Of a stretch of DNA of 64,000 nt, positions 43,925-53,744 are shown one piece after another. Positions within the stretch are counted from its first letter, which is position 1; each line of letters opens with the position of its first letter. The translations under genes were made by a program, and so were the position numbers. Origin of the DNA: Mycolicibacterium flavescens (GTDB lineage Bacteria > Actinomycetota > Actinomycetes > Mycobacteriales > Mycobacteriaceae); the NCBI GenBank assembly GCA_900637135.1, contig LR134353.1, positions 2,480,001 through 2,544,000 on the forward strand, in the 5' to 3' direction. Under the pieces are notes generated by a model that worked only from the letters and a program-made list of their open reading frames with translations, ran no database searches and had not been told where the DNA came from.

Positions 43925-44884
43925 CTGGGATGGATGTCCTGCGAACACCGGACGACCGTTTCGCCGCGCTGCCCGACTACCCGTTCGCCCCTGGCTATGT
44001 CGACGTGCAGACACGCGGAATGGACCCGCTACGAATGCATTACGTCGATGCGGGACCGTCCGACGCGCCCGTCGTCGTGCTGCTGCACGGCCAACCGACC
44101 TGGTCCTATCTGTACCGGCACGTCATCGGTGTGCTGTGCGGGTCTGCGCGTGATCGCGCCCGACAACATCGGCTACGGCCGCTCGGACAAGCCGACCGAC
44201 CCGACCGCCTACACCTTCAAGCGGCACGTCGACTGGATCCACAGTGCCATCACCCGCTTGGATCTCACCGAAATCACCCTGGTCGTACAGGACTGGGGCG
44301 GGCCCATCGGACTCAGCGTGCTCGCGCGCGACCCCGACCGCTTCGCCCGCGTCCTAGCCACCAACACGATCCTGCACACCTGCGACCCAGGCCTGGCGGG
44401 CAAGCTCGAATGGCCGCATCACGCCGTCGGCGACGGTCAGGTCATCCTTCAGGAGACCCTCCTCGACTACGTGGCGTACTACCAACGCTCACCGGAACTC
44501 GTTCCGAGCTTCTCCCTCGACGCGGTGGCCGGACCCTTGAGCCCGGACGTGCGAGCCGCCTACGACGCACCCTTCCCCGACCGTTCATACACCGCGGGCC
44601 TACGCCAAATGACCGCGTTGATTCCGTTGACGCGCAACGACCCCGGGGCCGCGATCGGTCGCGAGACCATGGCCGCGCTCGGCCAGTGGCGCCGGCCGTT
44701 TCTCACCGCGTACTCCGATGGCGATCCGGCGACGCGCGGTTGGGACAAAATTTTCGCCGAACACGTCCCCGGCGCGAAAAACCAACCGCACACGACGGTC
44801 ACGGGTGCGGGCCACTTCATTCAGGAGCAGCGGGGCGACGAACTCGGCCGTATCATCACCGAATTCATCGCCCGCACAGGGTGA
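43921..44884 (+). pseudogene. Haloalkane dehalogenase, frameshifted
   Basis: The gene starts in one frame (MDVLRTPDDRFAALPDYPFAP, then LLHGQPTWSYLYRHVIGVLC) and continues in another (AGLRVIAPDNIGYGRSDKPT, then VVQDWGGPIGL, GAGHFIQEQRG). The switch lies at about 44,141-44,148. Loss of two bases from a GCGCGG run would explain it; restoring them gives IGVLCAGLRVIAPD. All catalytic parts are present across the two frames: oxyanion HGQP with Trp, nucleophile Asp in QDWGG, and the final His. The intact enzyme hydrolyses halogenated alkanes (DhmA/LinB type). Confidence 0.88.
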
Positions 44885-46078
44885 TCAGAGCCCGAACTGG
44901 TCGTCGATGATGCCGAGCCACACCTGAGCCGCGTCGATCGACACCTTCTCGCTGATGAACGCGTGCTGCGTGCCGGTGTACATGTCGCGGAACGCACGTT
45001 CCAGGCGGCTGCCCTCGCGGATCGCACTGGTGCCCGCAGCCAGATGTGCCCACTCCGCGCACTGACGAGCCACGTCGGTGGCGTACACCGCGGCCACCCT
45101 CATGTCCGCGCGCAGGGTCGGCGTGAGGTCCTCCCCCGCCGCCACACTGGCTTCTGCCGTTGCGAACGCATCGAGCACCAGCAGCCGCGCCGCCCGCCAC
45201 GCCGCGACGTGATGGGCCAGCCCTTTCTGGAAGGTCGGCCGGCTCGCCAGCGACGCCATGTCGCTCATCCGGAACTTCGTGGCGGCCAGTTCTTCGACGT
45301 CGTCGAGCATGCTCTTGGCGACGCCCAGCGCCCACGACGCATGCCCGGCGGCGGTGACGGGCATCATGCCCATCCGCGTCGCGGGCCACGATCCGCGCAA
45401 CGGCTCACGAGTGAACAACGCGAACGTGCGGTCGGCGGGAACGAACACGTCCTCGACGCTGTAGTCGTAGGAGCCCGTCCCCTTGAGCCCCTGCACGTGC
45501 CAACCGTCGTTGAAGCTGACCTGCTCACGCGGCAGGATGGCGATCTGCATGTCCGGCACACCTTCGCTGACCCAGCGCATCTCGGTCCCGTCCATCGGCA
45601 GGAACCCCGCGGCGACATACTGCGCATGCCCGATCCCCGAACCGAAGCTCCACGACCCGGTCAGCCGGTAACCACCGGGCACGGCGGCGCCTTGACCGTT
45701 CGGGAAGAACTGCCCGCCCATCGTGACCCGGTTGTCGTGGGCCGTGAACACCTCGGCGAAGCCCGCGTCCGGCAAGTACGCGGCGGCAGCGAACGACGAC
45801 GGCAGGTTGGCGATGCCGATCCAGCCGAAAGACCCGTCCTGCCATGCCATCTCGATCCAGGTCTCGATCATCTCGGCGAACGACGGTTCGCTGCCGCCGG
45901 CGGGAGCGGGGTTGAACGCCGTCATCAGGCCGGTGTCCCACATCGCCTCGACCACGGTCGGGCTCAGTGTGCGCAACCGCTCCGACTCGCCGGCCTCGCG
46001 GGCGACGAGATCACGTAGCCCGCGCGCTTTCGCCGTGATGTCGCCGGCCGATGCCGAGGTCTCCAACGTCGAGGTCAT
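44885..46078 (-). CDS. Acyl-CoA dehydrogenase-like flavoprotein (HsaA-type monooxygenase)
   Basis: A 397-aa protein of the acyl-CoA dehydrogenase superfamily. The pattern WQDGSFGWIGIANLPSS, YRLTGSWSFGSGIGHAQYVAAGF and GTGSYDYSVEDVFVPADRTF is that of flavin-dependent monooxygenases of the HsaA/PigA/DszC kind rather than of true dehydrogenases. Such enzymes use reduced flavin from a partner reductase to hydroxylate aromatics. Substrate unknown. Convergent with the dehalogenase, stop to stop. Confidence 0.85.
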   Translation of the reverse strand: MTSTLETSASAGDITAKARGLRDLVAREAGESERLRTLSPTVVEAMWDTGLMTAFNPAPAGGSEPSFAEMIETWIEMAWQDGSFGWIGIANLPSSFAAAAYLPDAGFAEVFTAHDNRVTMGGQFFPNGQGAAVPGGYRLTGSWSFGSGIGHAQYVAAGFLPMDGTEMRWVSEGVPDMQIAILPREQVSFNDGWHVQGLKGTGSYDYSVEDVFVPADRTFALFTREPLRGSWPATRMGMMPVTAAGHASWALGVAKSMLDDVEELAATKFRMSDMASLASRPTFQKGLAHHVAAWRAARLLVLDAFATAEASVAAGEDLTPTLRADMRVAAVYATDVARQCAEWAHLAAGTSAIREGSRLERAFRDMYTGTQHAFISEKVSIDAAQVWLGIIDDQFGL

Positions 46079-46174
46079 CCGTCTTCTCTATCAGTTGTCG
46101 GCGATCCGATGTCACAAATCCGGTCGCTGCATACGTCTGGGGTGTGTGAGGACAGACGAGAAAGGCAGCAACCC

Positions 46175-47335
46175 ATGAAGAACATCGTGATACTTGGCGG
46201 CGGCTACACCGGTATGGCGACGGCCACGGCGCTGGCGGGCCGGCTGAAGCGCCGCGACAACGTGCACATCACGCTGGTCAACGCGCAGACCCGCTTCACG
46301 GAGCGGCTGCGGCTGCACCAGGTCGCCTCCGGCCAGGAGCTGAACAACCTGCCGATACCCGACCGGCTCACCGGCACCGGCATCGAGTTCGTCCACGGCT
46401 GGGTGACCGGCATCGACGCCGACGCGCAGACCGTTCGCATCGATGACGCCACGATCTTGCGCTACGACACCCTGGTCTACGCGCTGGGCGCCGTCGCCGA
46501 CAGCAACGGCGTCCCGGGCGTCGACGAGTTCGCCTACACCCTCAACAGCGCCCAGGACGCCCAACTGCTCGCCGAGCACCTGAAGCGGATCGGCGACGGC
46601 CCCGTCGTGGTCGCCGGTGCCGGGCTCACCGGCGTCGAGTCCGCGGCCGAGATCGCCGAACAACATCCCGAGCTCGACATTGTTCTGCTGAGCCGCCAGT
46701 TTCCCGGCGCAATGATGGGCGAGAAGGCGCGGGCACGACTGCACGCCGGGCTGGAACGCCTCGGCGTCCGGGTGCGCGCCGGCGTCGAGATCGTGAAGGT
46801 GATGGCCGACGGCGTCGCGCTGGCCGACGGCGAGGTGGTCCCGGCGCAGGCTGTGCTGTGGACAACCGGGGTGCGGGTGTCACCAATGGCTGCGACGGCG
46901 GGGCTGACGGTCGACGAGCGTGGACGCATCGTCACCGACGAGTCGCTACGCTCCGTCAGCCACCCGAACGTCTACGCAGTCGGCGACGCGGCCGCGGTGC
47001 AGCAGGGATACGGCATCATCCACGGCACCTGCCAGAGCGGCATACCCACCGGTGTGCACACCGCAGCGTCGATCGCACGTGAGCTGAAGGGCAAGAGCCC
47101 CAAGCGATTCCGCTTCGGCTACATCCACCAGCCGGTCAGCCTGGGACGTGACGACGCCGTCATCCAGTTCACCCATGCCGACGACAGCCCCGGATGGTTC
47201 TATCTGGCCGGCCGGTTCGCCGTCGCGTATAAAGAGGCGGTGAGCTCCAGCCCCTGGACGACTTACCGCCTGCTGAAGCTGATCCCGGCGTTCGGCGCCG
47301 CCATGTGGCGCCGCGGGGGCAGGTTGACAAAGTGA
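46175..47335 (+). CDS. NADH dehydrogenase-like FAD oxidoreductase
   Basis: A 386-aa protein from ATG 46175, with GAAAGG upstream. The two Rossmann motifs are VILGGGYTGMATATAL and VVVAGAGLTGVESAAEI, with NVYAVGDAAAVQQGY near the C-terminus. Resembles type II NADH dehydrogenases and AIF-like reductases. It is coupled to the ECF41 sigma gene (GTGA overlap). Oxidoreductases of this kind are the usual neighbours and targets of ECF41 factors. Confidence 0.88.
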   Translation: MKNIVILGGGYTGMATATALAGRLKRRDNVHITLVNAQTRFTERLRLHQVASGQELNNLPIPDRLTGTGIEFVHGWVTGIDADAQTVRIDDATILRYDTLVYALGAVADSNGVPGVDEFAYTLNSAQDAQLLAEHLKRIGDGPVVVAGAGLTGVESAAEIAEQHPELDIVLLSRQFPGAMMGEKARARLHAGLERLGVRVRAGVEIVKVMADGVALADGEVVPAQAVLWTTGVRVSPMAATAGLTVDERGRIVTDESLRSVSHPNVYAVGDAAAVQQGYGIIHGTCQSGIPTGVHTAASIARELKGKSPKRFRFGYIHQPVSLGRDDAVIQFTHADDSPGWFYLAGRFAVAYKEAVSSSPWTTYRLLKLIPAFGAAMWRRGGRLTK

Positions 47336-48231
47336 CCGATGACCAGCAGACGTTCGCCGATCACCGCAACCTGTTGTTCGCGATCGCCTACCGCATACTC
47401 GGCTCGGCCGCCGATGCCGAGGATGTGGTCCAGGACGCGTGGTTCAAGTGGTCGGCGGACGACCGCTCCCAGGTATCCGACCCCAAAGCCTACCTGTCAC
47501 GCATCGTGTCGAACTTATCGATGGATCGGCTGCGCTCGACACAGCGGCAGCGCGAAACCTATGTGGGGCCGTGGCTTCCGGAGCCGATCCTGACCGCGTC
47601 CGATGCCGCCGACGACGCCGTCACCGCCGATTCGGTCTCGCTGGCGATGCTCGTCGTGCTCGAGACCCTCAGCCCGCTGGAACGCGCGGTGTTCGTTCTC
47701 AAGGAGGCGTTCGACTTCAGCTACGCCGAAATCGCCGAAGCCGTCGAACGTTCCGAGTCGGCGGTGCGACAGGCCGCCCACCGCGCACGCGAGCACGTCC
47801 AGGCCCGCCGACCGCGGTTCGAGGCCGACCGGGCCAAGAAGCGGCAAGTCACCGAGCGATTCTTCGCCGCGAGCGTCGGCGGTGACATCAACGCGCTGTT
47901 GGAGATGCTCGCGCCGGAGGTGACCTTGTGGACCGATGGCGGCGGCAAGGTCCGCCAGGCGCTGCGACCGCTCATCGGCGCGGCCAACGTCGCCCGCTGG
48001 CTCGCCGGCACCGCCAAGCGGCCTTATGAAGGCATCGAAATCGCCGATATGACAGCTGAAGTCGTGGAGATCAATGGCGGCCCCGGAATCGTACTGAGCG
48101 GCGCTGGGCGCATCATCGCCACGCTCACCGTTGACCTCGACGACGACGGCCGCATCGCGACCATCCACAACATCGCAAATCCCGACAAGCTGCGCGCTAT
48201 CGCCGGCGGTCAGGCCCGATCGCTCACTTGA
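47332..48231 (+). CDS. ECF41-type sigma factor (SigJ-like)
   Basis: A 299-aa sigma factor. Region 2 (LLFAIAYRILGSAADAEDVVQDAWFKW) and region 4 (LKEAFDFSYAEIAEAVERSESAVRQAAHRAREHV) are clear. Between them is WLPEPI, and after them a SnoaL/NTF2-like C-terminal domain with WTDGGGKVR; both the WLPEP and DGGG motifs are ECF41 hallmarks. In ECF41 the extra domain replaces an anti-sigma factor and senses the signal itself. No anti-sigma gene is present, as expected. Confidence 0.92.
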   Translation: MTDDQQTFADHRNLLFAIAYRILGSAADAEDVVQDAWFKWSADDRSQVSDPKAYLSRIVSNLSMDRLRSTQRQRETYVGPWLPEPILTASDAADDAVTADSVSLAMLVVLETLSPLERAVFVLKEAFDFSYAEIAEAVERSESAVRQAAHRAREHVQARRPRFEADRAKKRQVTERFFAASVGGDINALLEMLAPEVTLWTDGGGKVRQALRPLIGAANVARWLAGTAKRPYEGIEIADMTAEVVEINGGPGIVLSGAGRIIATLTVDLDDDGRIATIHNIANPDKLRAIAGGQARSLT

Positions 48232-48766
48232 TGATGCGGACCAGATACGGCGCCATGTTGCTGGTGCGCACCGGGGAGACCGTCACCCCGGTGTCCGCCG
48301 TCTCCAGCATCTGCCCGTTGCCGAGGAACAGCGCGACGCTCTGATCGCCGTTGGGGCCGTAGAAGATGAGATCACCGGGCAGCGCCTCGGACGGCAACAC
48401 CTTCTGCCCGACGTTGTACTGCGCACCCGAGGACCGCGGCAGCTTGACTCCGATACCGGCGAACGAATAGACCATCAGGCCCGACGCGTCGAAACCGACG
48501 GTGCTCAGCGCGGGATCCAGGCCGACGATGTGGCCTTCGCGGTCGAGTCCGGCGACGTTCTCGGGCGTGCCGCTGCCCTTCGTCGGCCCGTTGGCGTCTC
48601 CCCCGCCGTAGGAGAAGGGGACGCCGCGCTGCGCGAGACCGCGCGCGATCACGAGGTCGACCGCCTGCTGGTTCGCCGCGGACCGGGAGGATGGTGCAGC
48701 GACCGCCACCCCAGGGATGGCCACCAACAGGGCGACACCGATCACCAAGGCGTAGATGCGTCTCAT
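48224..48766 (-). CDS. ripD: RipD-like NlpC/P60 protein with substituted active site
   Basis: A 180-aa exported protein (signal peptide IYALVIGVALLVAIPGVAVA) with one NlpC/P60 domain (RGVPFSYGGGDANGP). Where peptidases have D-C-S-G, this one has FDASGLMVYSF, and the usual catalytic His strand reads QSVALFLGNG. Cys to Ala and His to Ser are the changes known from M. tuberculosis RipD, which binds peptidoglycan but does not cut it. Expected role: cell-wall binding. Start ATG 48766; the 8-base overlap with the sigma gene stop is convergent. Confidence 0.85.
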   Translation of the reverse strand: MRRIYALVIGVALLVAIPGVAVAAPSSRSAANQQAVDLVIARGLAQRGVPFSYGGGDANGPTKGSGTPENVAGLDREGHIVGLDPALSTVGFDASGLMVYSFAGIGVKLPRSSGAQYNVGQKVLPSEALPGDLIFYGPNGDQSVALFLGNGQMLETADTGVTVSPVRTSNMAPYLVRIIK

Positions 48767-48925
48767 GGTTCGTTGCTCTTTCTTCGTCTGCGCGCATACC
48801 GATGGCGCTGTAATCACTTGTACGCGTGGTTTGCTCGTGACGCCAATTCGCGCCTGGCTCAGCGTCAATGAGATGCAGTACCGTAACCGAACAGTGATTA
48901 CCTCCCTTTGTTGTGGCGCCCGGCG

Positions 48926-50134
48926 ATGACCGAACGGATCGCAGTGGTCGGTGGCGGCATCATCGGTGTCGCGGTGGCCCGCGAGATCGTGCGTCGTCGT
49001 CCCGACTCCGATGTCACGCTCTTCGAGAAGGAAAACCGTCTCGCGTCGCACCAGACCGGCCGGAACAGCGGGGTGGTGCACGCGGGTCTGTACTACCAAC
49101 CCGGTTCGCAGAAGGCCGTGCTCTGTCGTCGCGGGGTGAGCCTGCTCGAAGAGTTCTGCGCCGAGCGTGGCATCCGCCGGATCGCGTGCGGCAAGGTCCT
49201 GGTCGCGCTCACCGACGAGGAGAAGGACAGGCTCGCCGACATCGAACGGCGGGCGTCGGCGAACGGTGTACCCAGGGTGCGGATCATCGGACCTGAGGAA
49301 CTGCTTGAGCTTGAACCCAATGTGCGTGGCATCGCCGCGCTGCACTCCCCGTCGACCTCGATCGTCGACTATGCGGAGGTGACCAGGGAGCTTGCCGCCG
49401 ACGCCACGAATGCCGGTGCGAAAGTCCTTCTCGGACACGAGGTGACCGGCCTACGGGTGGGCGACTCCGACGTGGTGGTCAGCACCCGTACGGAGGGAAT
49501 CGGCGACCAGGCCCGGTTCGACCGGGCCGTCGTGTGCGGTGGCCTGCAGAGCGACCGGCTCGCCGAAATGGCCGGGGACGGCCCGAATCCGGTGATCATG
49601 CCGTTCCGGGGCGAGTACTACGCGCTGAAACCGCACCGGCGCGATCTCGTCAACGGTCTGGTCTATCCCGTGCCCGACCCGCGCTATCCGTTTCTGGGTG
49701 TGCACCTCACCCCGCGCGTGGACGGTCAGGTGCTCATCGGACCCAACGCGGTGCTCGCGCTGGCACGTGAGGGTTACACCTGGGGCACGGTGTCGCTGCG
49801 CGATCTGAGCGCGATCGCCTCGACGCCCGCTTTCTGGCGGTTCGCCAGGCGGCATTGGCGCACGGGTGTCCGCGAGGTGTCCGGTTCGCTGTCCAAGCGG
49901 CGATTCATCACTGCCGCCAGGGCCTACGTGCCGTCGTTGCGTGACAAGGACGCGGTGCCCGGCACCGCCGGCGTGCGGGCCCAGGCCCTCGACCCCGACG
50001 GCGGTCTGGTCGACGACTTCCGGATCAGCGTGCGCGGCCGCGTCGTGGTGCTCCGAAATGCGCCGTCACCGGCGGCGACCTCGGCGCTGGCGATCGCCGA
50101 GCGCATCGCGGACACCTTTGAGGCGTCGACGTGA
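48926..50134 (+). CDS. lhgO: L-2-hydroxyglutarate dehydrogenase/oxidase
   Basis: A 402-aa FAD enzyme of the DAO superfamily. The FAD motif [19 protein letters not shown], the family signature [25 protein letters not shown], and [30 protein letters not shown] and [15 protein letters not shown] match LhgO. It oxidises L-2-hydroxyglutarate to 2-oxoglutarate. ATG 48926 has no strong ribosome site. The adjacent isocitrate lyase gene gives a link to C4-C6 acid metabolism. Confidence 0.88.
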   Translation: MTERIAVVGGGIIGVAVAREIVRRRPDSDVTLFEKENRLASHQTGRNSGVVHAGLYYQPGSQKAVLCRRGVSLLEEFCAERGIRRIACGKVLVALTDEEKDRLADIERRASANGVPRVRIIGPEELLELEPNVRGIAALHSPSTSIVDYAEVTRELAADATNAGAKVLLGHEVTGLRVGDSDVVVSTRTEGIGDQARFDRAVVCGGLQSDRLAEMAGDGPNPVIMPFRGEYYALKPHRRDLVNGLVYPVPDPRYPFLGVHLTPRVDGQVLIGPNAVLALAREGYTWGTVSLRDLSAIASTPAFWRFARRHWRTGVREVSGSLSKRRFITAARAYVPSLRDKDAVPGTAGVRAQALDPDGGLVDDFRISVRGRVVVLRNAPSPAATSALAIAERIADTFEAST

Positions 50135-50158
50135 CGCCTCCCTGCTGATAACGCCATC

Positions 50159-50174
50159 CCCGGCAAAGGCCGGG
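50159..50174 (+). terminator. Hairpin between lhgO and aceA
   Basis: CCCGGC-AAAG-GCCGGG forms a 6-bp GC stem, 25 bases after the lhgO stop and 16 before the aceA start. No T-run. It could be a terminator or a leader structure of aceA. Confidence 0.35.
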
Positions 50175-50189
50175 TCGTACTGTGGGGGC

Positions 50190-52490
50190 ATGGCCATCAT
50201 CGAAACGGACGCCGCGCCTCAGACCCCGTTCGACCAGGAGGTCGCTGCCACGCAGCGGTACTTCGACAGCCCGAGATTTGACGGCATCATCCGCCTCTAC
50301 TCGGCCCGTCAGGTCGCCGAGCAGCGCGGCACGATCCCCTCCGACTACATCGTGGCGCGCGAGGCCGCCACGGCCTTCTACGAGCGCCTGCGCGAACTGT
50401 TCGCACAGAAGAAGAGCATCACCACGTTCGGCCCATACTCGCCTGGCCAGGCCGTGACGATGAAGCGGATGGGCATCGAGGGCATCTACCTCGGCGGCTG
50501 GGCGACGTCGGCGAAGGGGTCGACGACCGAAGACCCCGGCCCCGACCTGGCCAGCTACCCGCTCAGCCAGGTGCCCGAGGAGGCGGCCGGGCTGGTCCGT
50601 GCGCTGCTCACCGCCGACCGCAACCAGCAGTACCTGCGGCTACAGATGACCAGCGAACAACTCGCGGCAGCGCCCCCTCCCGTCGACTTCCGCCCGTTTA
50701 TCATCGCCGACGCCGACACCGGCCACGGCGGAGATCCGCACGTGCGCAACCTGATTCGTCGGTTCGTGGAGGCGGGGGTGCCCGGCTACCACATCGAGGA
50801 CCAGCGGCCGGGCACCAAGAAGTGCGGCCATCAGGGCGGCAAGGTGCTGGTGCCCTCCGACGAGCAGATCAAACGGCTCAACACCGCCCGCTTCCAGCTC
50901 GACATCATGCGGGTGCCGGGCATCATCGTGGCCCGCACCGACGCCGAGGCGGCCAACCTGATCGACAGCCGCGCCGACGAGCGCGACCAGCCGTTCCTGC
51001 TCGGGGTGACGAACCTCAAGGTGCCGTCGTACAAGTCGTGCTATCTGGCGATGATGCGGCGCTTCTATGAGGCGGGCGTCACCGAACTCAACGGCCATCT
51101 GCTCTACGCGCTGCCCGAAGGCGAGTACACCACCGCCAACGCCTGGCTCGACCACCATGGCATCGGCGATGCGGTGGCCGAGGCCGCCTCGGAGTACCGG
51201 GACCGCCCCGACGGTGAGATCGACGCGATCTTCGACCGGGTCGAATCCAAGGCCGTCGACGCCTGGCAGCTCGACGCCGGCTTGATGACCTACGGCGAGG
51301 CGGTCGCCGAGCTGCTCGAGTTCCGCGAGAGCGAGGGTGAGCAACTCGACATGAGCGTCGCGGAGTGGCGGGCGTTCGCCGAGCGCGCCCCTCTCTACAC
51401 CGCGCGCGAGAAGGCCAGGGAGATCGGGGCGGCGGTCGGCTGGGACTGCGAGCTGGCCAAGACGCCGGAAGGCTACTACCAGGTTCGCGGCGGTATCCCC
51501 TACGCGATCGCGAAATCGCTTGCCGCCGCGCCGTTCGCCGACATCCTGTGGATGGAGACCAAGACCGCCGACCTTGCCGACGCACGCGAGTTCGCCGAGG
51601 CGATTCACGCCGAGTTCCCGGAAAAGATGTTGGCCTACAACCTGTCACCCTCGTTCAACTGGGACACGACCGGCATGACGGATGACGAGATGCGGGTCTT
51701 TCCCGAAGAACTCGGAAAGATGGGTTTCGTCTTCAACTTCATCACCTACGGCGGTCATCAGGTCGACGGTGTCGCGTCCGAGGAGTTCGCCACCGCGTTG
51801 CGCCAGGACGGCATGCTCGCGCTTGCGCGGCTGCAGCGCAAGATGCGCCTGGTCGAATCGCCTTACCGCACACCGCAGACGCTCGTCGGCGGGCCGCGCA
51901 GCGATGCCGCGCTTGCCGCGTCGTCGGGCCGCCTGGCGACCACCAAGGCGATGGGCAAGGGTTCGACCCAGCACCAGCATCTGGTGCAGACCGAGGTGCC
52001 CAAGAAGCTGCTCGAGGAGTGGCTGGCGATGTGGGGTGAGCACTACAAACTCGACGAGCGGCTGCGGGTGCAGTTGCGCCCGACCCGGCCCGGGTCAGAC
52101 GTGCTGGAACTGGGCATCTTCGGTGAGCGTGACGGTGAGGACGAGAAACTCGCCAACGTGATCGTCGACCCGATCAAGGACCGGCACGGCCGCAGCATCC
52201 TGACGGTGCGCGACCAGAACACGTTCGCCGAGAAGCTGCGCCAGAAGCGCCTGATGAGCGTGGTGCACCTGTGGCTGATCCACCGGTTCAAGCCGGAGAT
52301 CATGTACTACGTCACGCCGACCGAGGACAACATCTATCAGACCGAGAAGATGAAGTCGCACGGCATCTTCACCGACGTGTACCAGGAGGTCGGCGAGATC
52401 ATCGTGGCCGACATCAACCAGCCGAGGATCGAGGAGCTGCTGGCCCCCGATCGCGAGGCGCTGGGCCGGTTGATCCGCAAGGAGGATTAG
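50190..52490 (+). CDS. aceA: Isocitrate lyase, long form (AceA2)
   Basis: A 766-aa isocitrate lyase, first enzyme of the glyoxylate shunt (isocitrate to glyoxylate and succinate), also acting as methylisocitrate lyase in mycobacteria. The signature KKCGHQGGK holds the catalytic Cys; [18 protein letters not shown] binds Mg, and [14 protein letters not shown] is conserved. The length equals that of M. tuberculosis AceA2 (Rv1915-Rv1916 as one gene), clearly longer than Icl1 (about 428 aa). Here it is a single intact frame. ATG 50190 lies at the family N-terminus; the frame before it is lhgO in another phase. Confidence 0.95.
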   Translation: MAIIETDAAPQTPFDQEVAATQRYFDSPRFDGIIRLYSARQVAEQRGTIPSDYIVAREAATAFYERLRELFAQKKSITTFGPYSPGQAVTMKRMGIEGIYLGGWATSAKGSTTEDPGPDLASYPLSQVPEEAAGLVRALLTADRNQQYLRLQMTSEQLAAAPPPVDFRPFIIADADTGHGGDPHVRNLIRRFVEAGVPGYHIEDQRPGTKKCGHQGGKVLVPSDEQIKRLNTARFQLDIMRVPGIIVARTDAEAANLIDSRADERDQPFLLGVTNLKVPSYKSCYLAMMRRFYEAGVTELNGHLLYALPEGEYTTANAWLDHHGIGDAVAEAASEYRDRPDGEIDAIFDRVESKAVDAWQLDAGLMTYGEAVAELLEFRESEGEQLDMSVAEWRAFAERAPLYTAREKAREIGAAVGWDCELAKTPEGYYQVRGGIPYAIAKSLAAAPFADILWMETKTADLADAREFAEAIHAEFPEKMLAYNLSPSFNWDTTGMTDDEMRVFPEELGKMGFVFNFITYGGHQVDGVASEEFATALRQDGMLALARLQRKMRLVESPYRTPQTLVGGPRSDAALAASSGRLATTKAMGKGSTQHQHLVQTEVPKKLLEEWLAMWGEHYKLDERLRVQLRPTRPGSDVLELGIFGERDGEDEKLANVIVDPIKDRHGRSILTVRDQNTFAEKLRQKRLMSVVHLWLIHRFKPEIMYYVTPTEDNIYQTEKMKSHGIFTDVYQEVGEIIVADINQPRIEELLAPDREALGRLIRKED

Positions 52491-52582
52491 GGCCGCTGAC
52501 CCCCCGCGGGGCCGCGGACCGGTGCCCTCTCGCGCGGACCTGCAGCGGACCCTTGCCCTCTCGCGGACTCGGTCGGCGCAGC

Positions 52583-52637
52583 GCCCACCTATCAGCGAAA
52601 AAGTCGCTGGGAGCGAATTTTTCGCTGTGAGGTGGGC
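52583..52637. terminator. Long hairpin downstream of aceA
   Basis: GCCCACCT (52583-52590) pairs with AGGTGGGC (52630-52637), and CAGCGAAAAA (52593-52602) with TTTTTCGCTG (52618-52627), giving an 18-bp stem interrupted by a 2-base bulge. A T-run lies on the descending arm. It sits between aceA and the convergent aldehyde dehydrogenase remnant, so it may stop transcription from both sides. Confidence 0.55.
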
Positions 52638-52693
52638 ATCGAAGGTGATGCTGACAGCTGGGCCCTGGGAGAATGTTTCGCTGTGAGGTGGGC
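52620..52693. repeat. 18-bp direct repeat beside the aceA hairpin
   Basis: TTTCGCTGTGAGGTGGGC occurs at 52620-52637 and again at 52676-52693, 56 bp apart. The first copy is one arm of the hairpin. A second short repeat (TGCCCTCTCGCG) is present twice at about 52,530-52,565. The cluster looks like duplicated terminator material. Confidence 0.6.
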
Positions 52694-52699
52694 CGCGCG

Positions 52700-53663
52700 A
52701 GAGTGCCCCAGGTGTTCGGCGGCGAGATGTGTACGACCTTCATCGCGGTCATCTCGTCGAGCAGTTCCGGGCCGAAGCCGAAGCCGTTACCGCTCGCGCG
52801 GCGCGGTTGCGATGCCCCGCCGGGCGCTCCGCCGAACACATCGTTGATCTTCACGGTGCCCACCGGTAGAGCTCGCCACGCCTCTTGAGCGTGCCCCATG
52901 TCTGCGGTCAGAACGGTCGCGGCCAGGCCGTAGCGGTCGTCGGCCGCTTCACGCAACGCGGTGTCGAAGTCCGGAACCACTCGTACCGGGGCCACCGGAC
53001 CGAAGGTCTCCTCAGAGAACACCAACATCTCCGGTGTGCAGTCGGCGAGCACCGTCGGCGGGTAGAACAGACCGTGCGCCACCACGTCGACGTCGGGCGC
53101 CGAGGCAAGCTGGCCGCCGACCGATCCGTCACCGTCGAGGATTTCCAGCACGCCGTCGGGAAGTTGCTCGGCCAACAGTTGGGCGAACCGCCGACCGGTC
53201 GCCGGACACCGCTCACTTGGCTTGTGCACCACCGTATTTCCCGTCACCAGCGCCGCGCCCAGCAGGCCGGCCGCCACAGCGACCGGATCGTTCCACGGGG
53301 TGAGTACCGCAACGACGCCGCGCGGTTCGGGGACCATCAGATCGGTTGCTGACCAGGAGCCGTGCAGGCTGCGGCCGCGATGCCGCGGGCCGAGTTCGAC
53401 GTACTGCACCAGCGTGCCCGCGCCCGCGTCGACTCCGCCCAACGCGTCGTCGCGGGTCTTGCCGGTCTCACGTTCGTTGACCGCGGCTCGAACCGCTGCG
53501 GCCGCCTTGGTCAGCGCGGCCGCGCGTTCGGCGGCGGGGGTGCGCGCCCACCCCGGCGCGGCTGCGCGGGCTCGTCCCACGGCTTGGACGCAGCTCGAGG
53601 ATCGGTGATCGGAATCCTGCTGACTTCGTCGCCAGTGCGGGGGTCCAGAACGGTCATTTCCAT
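52700..53663 (-). pseudogene. Aldehyde dehydrogenase remnant with deleted catalytic core
   Basis: The gene begins MEMTVLDPRTGDEVSRIPITD at ATG 53663, shifts frame at about 53,590 and goes on with RARAAAPGWARTPAAERAAAL. It then runs through the cofactor part (VPEPRGVVAVLTPWNDPVAVA, TGNTVVHKPSERCPATGRR). At about 53,072 it jumps from APDVDVVAH to GLFYPPTVLADCTPEM, so the stretch with the catalytic Glu and Cys is missing. The C-terminus (ETFGPVAPVRVVPDFDTA, then FGFGPELLDEMTAMKVVHI) is intact. Another short in-frame loss appears at AAVRAAVNERETG. A dead gene with several lesions. Confidence 0.85.
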
Positions 53664-53744
53664 GGTCTGCGACACGCGAAGAGTGGTACCCGCTGCGATC
53701 GTGGTCAACCGCGCCACGCGCCGCGGCTTGGCGGCCCGGAGTGA

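Noticed and set aside
49866..50189. N-terminal extension of isocitrate lyase
   Set aside because: It lies inside lhgO in another frame; the family N-terminus is at ATG 50190.
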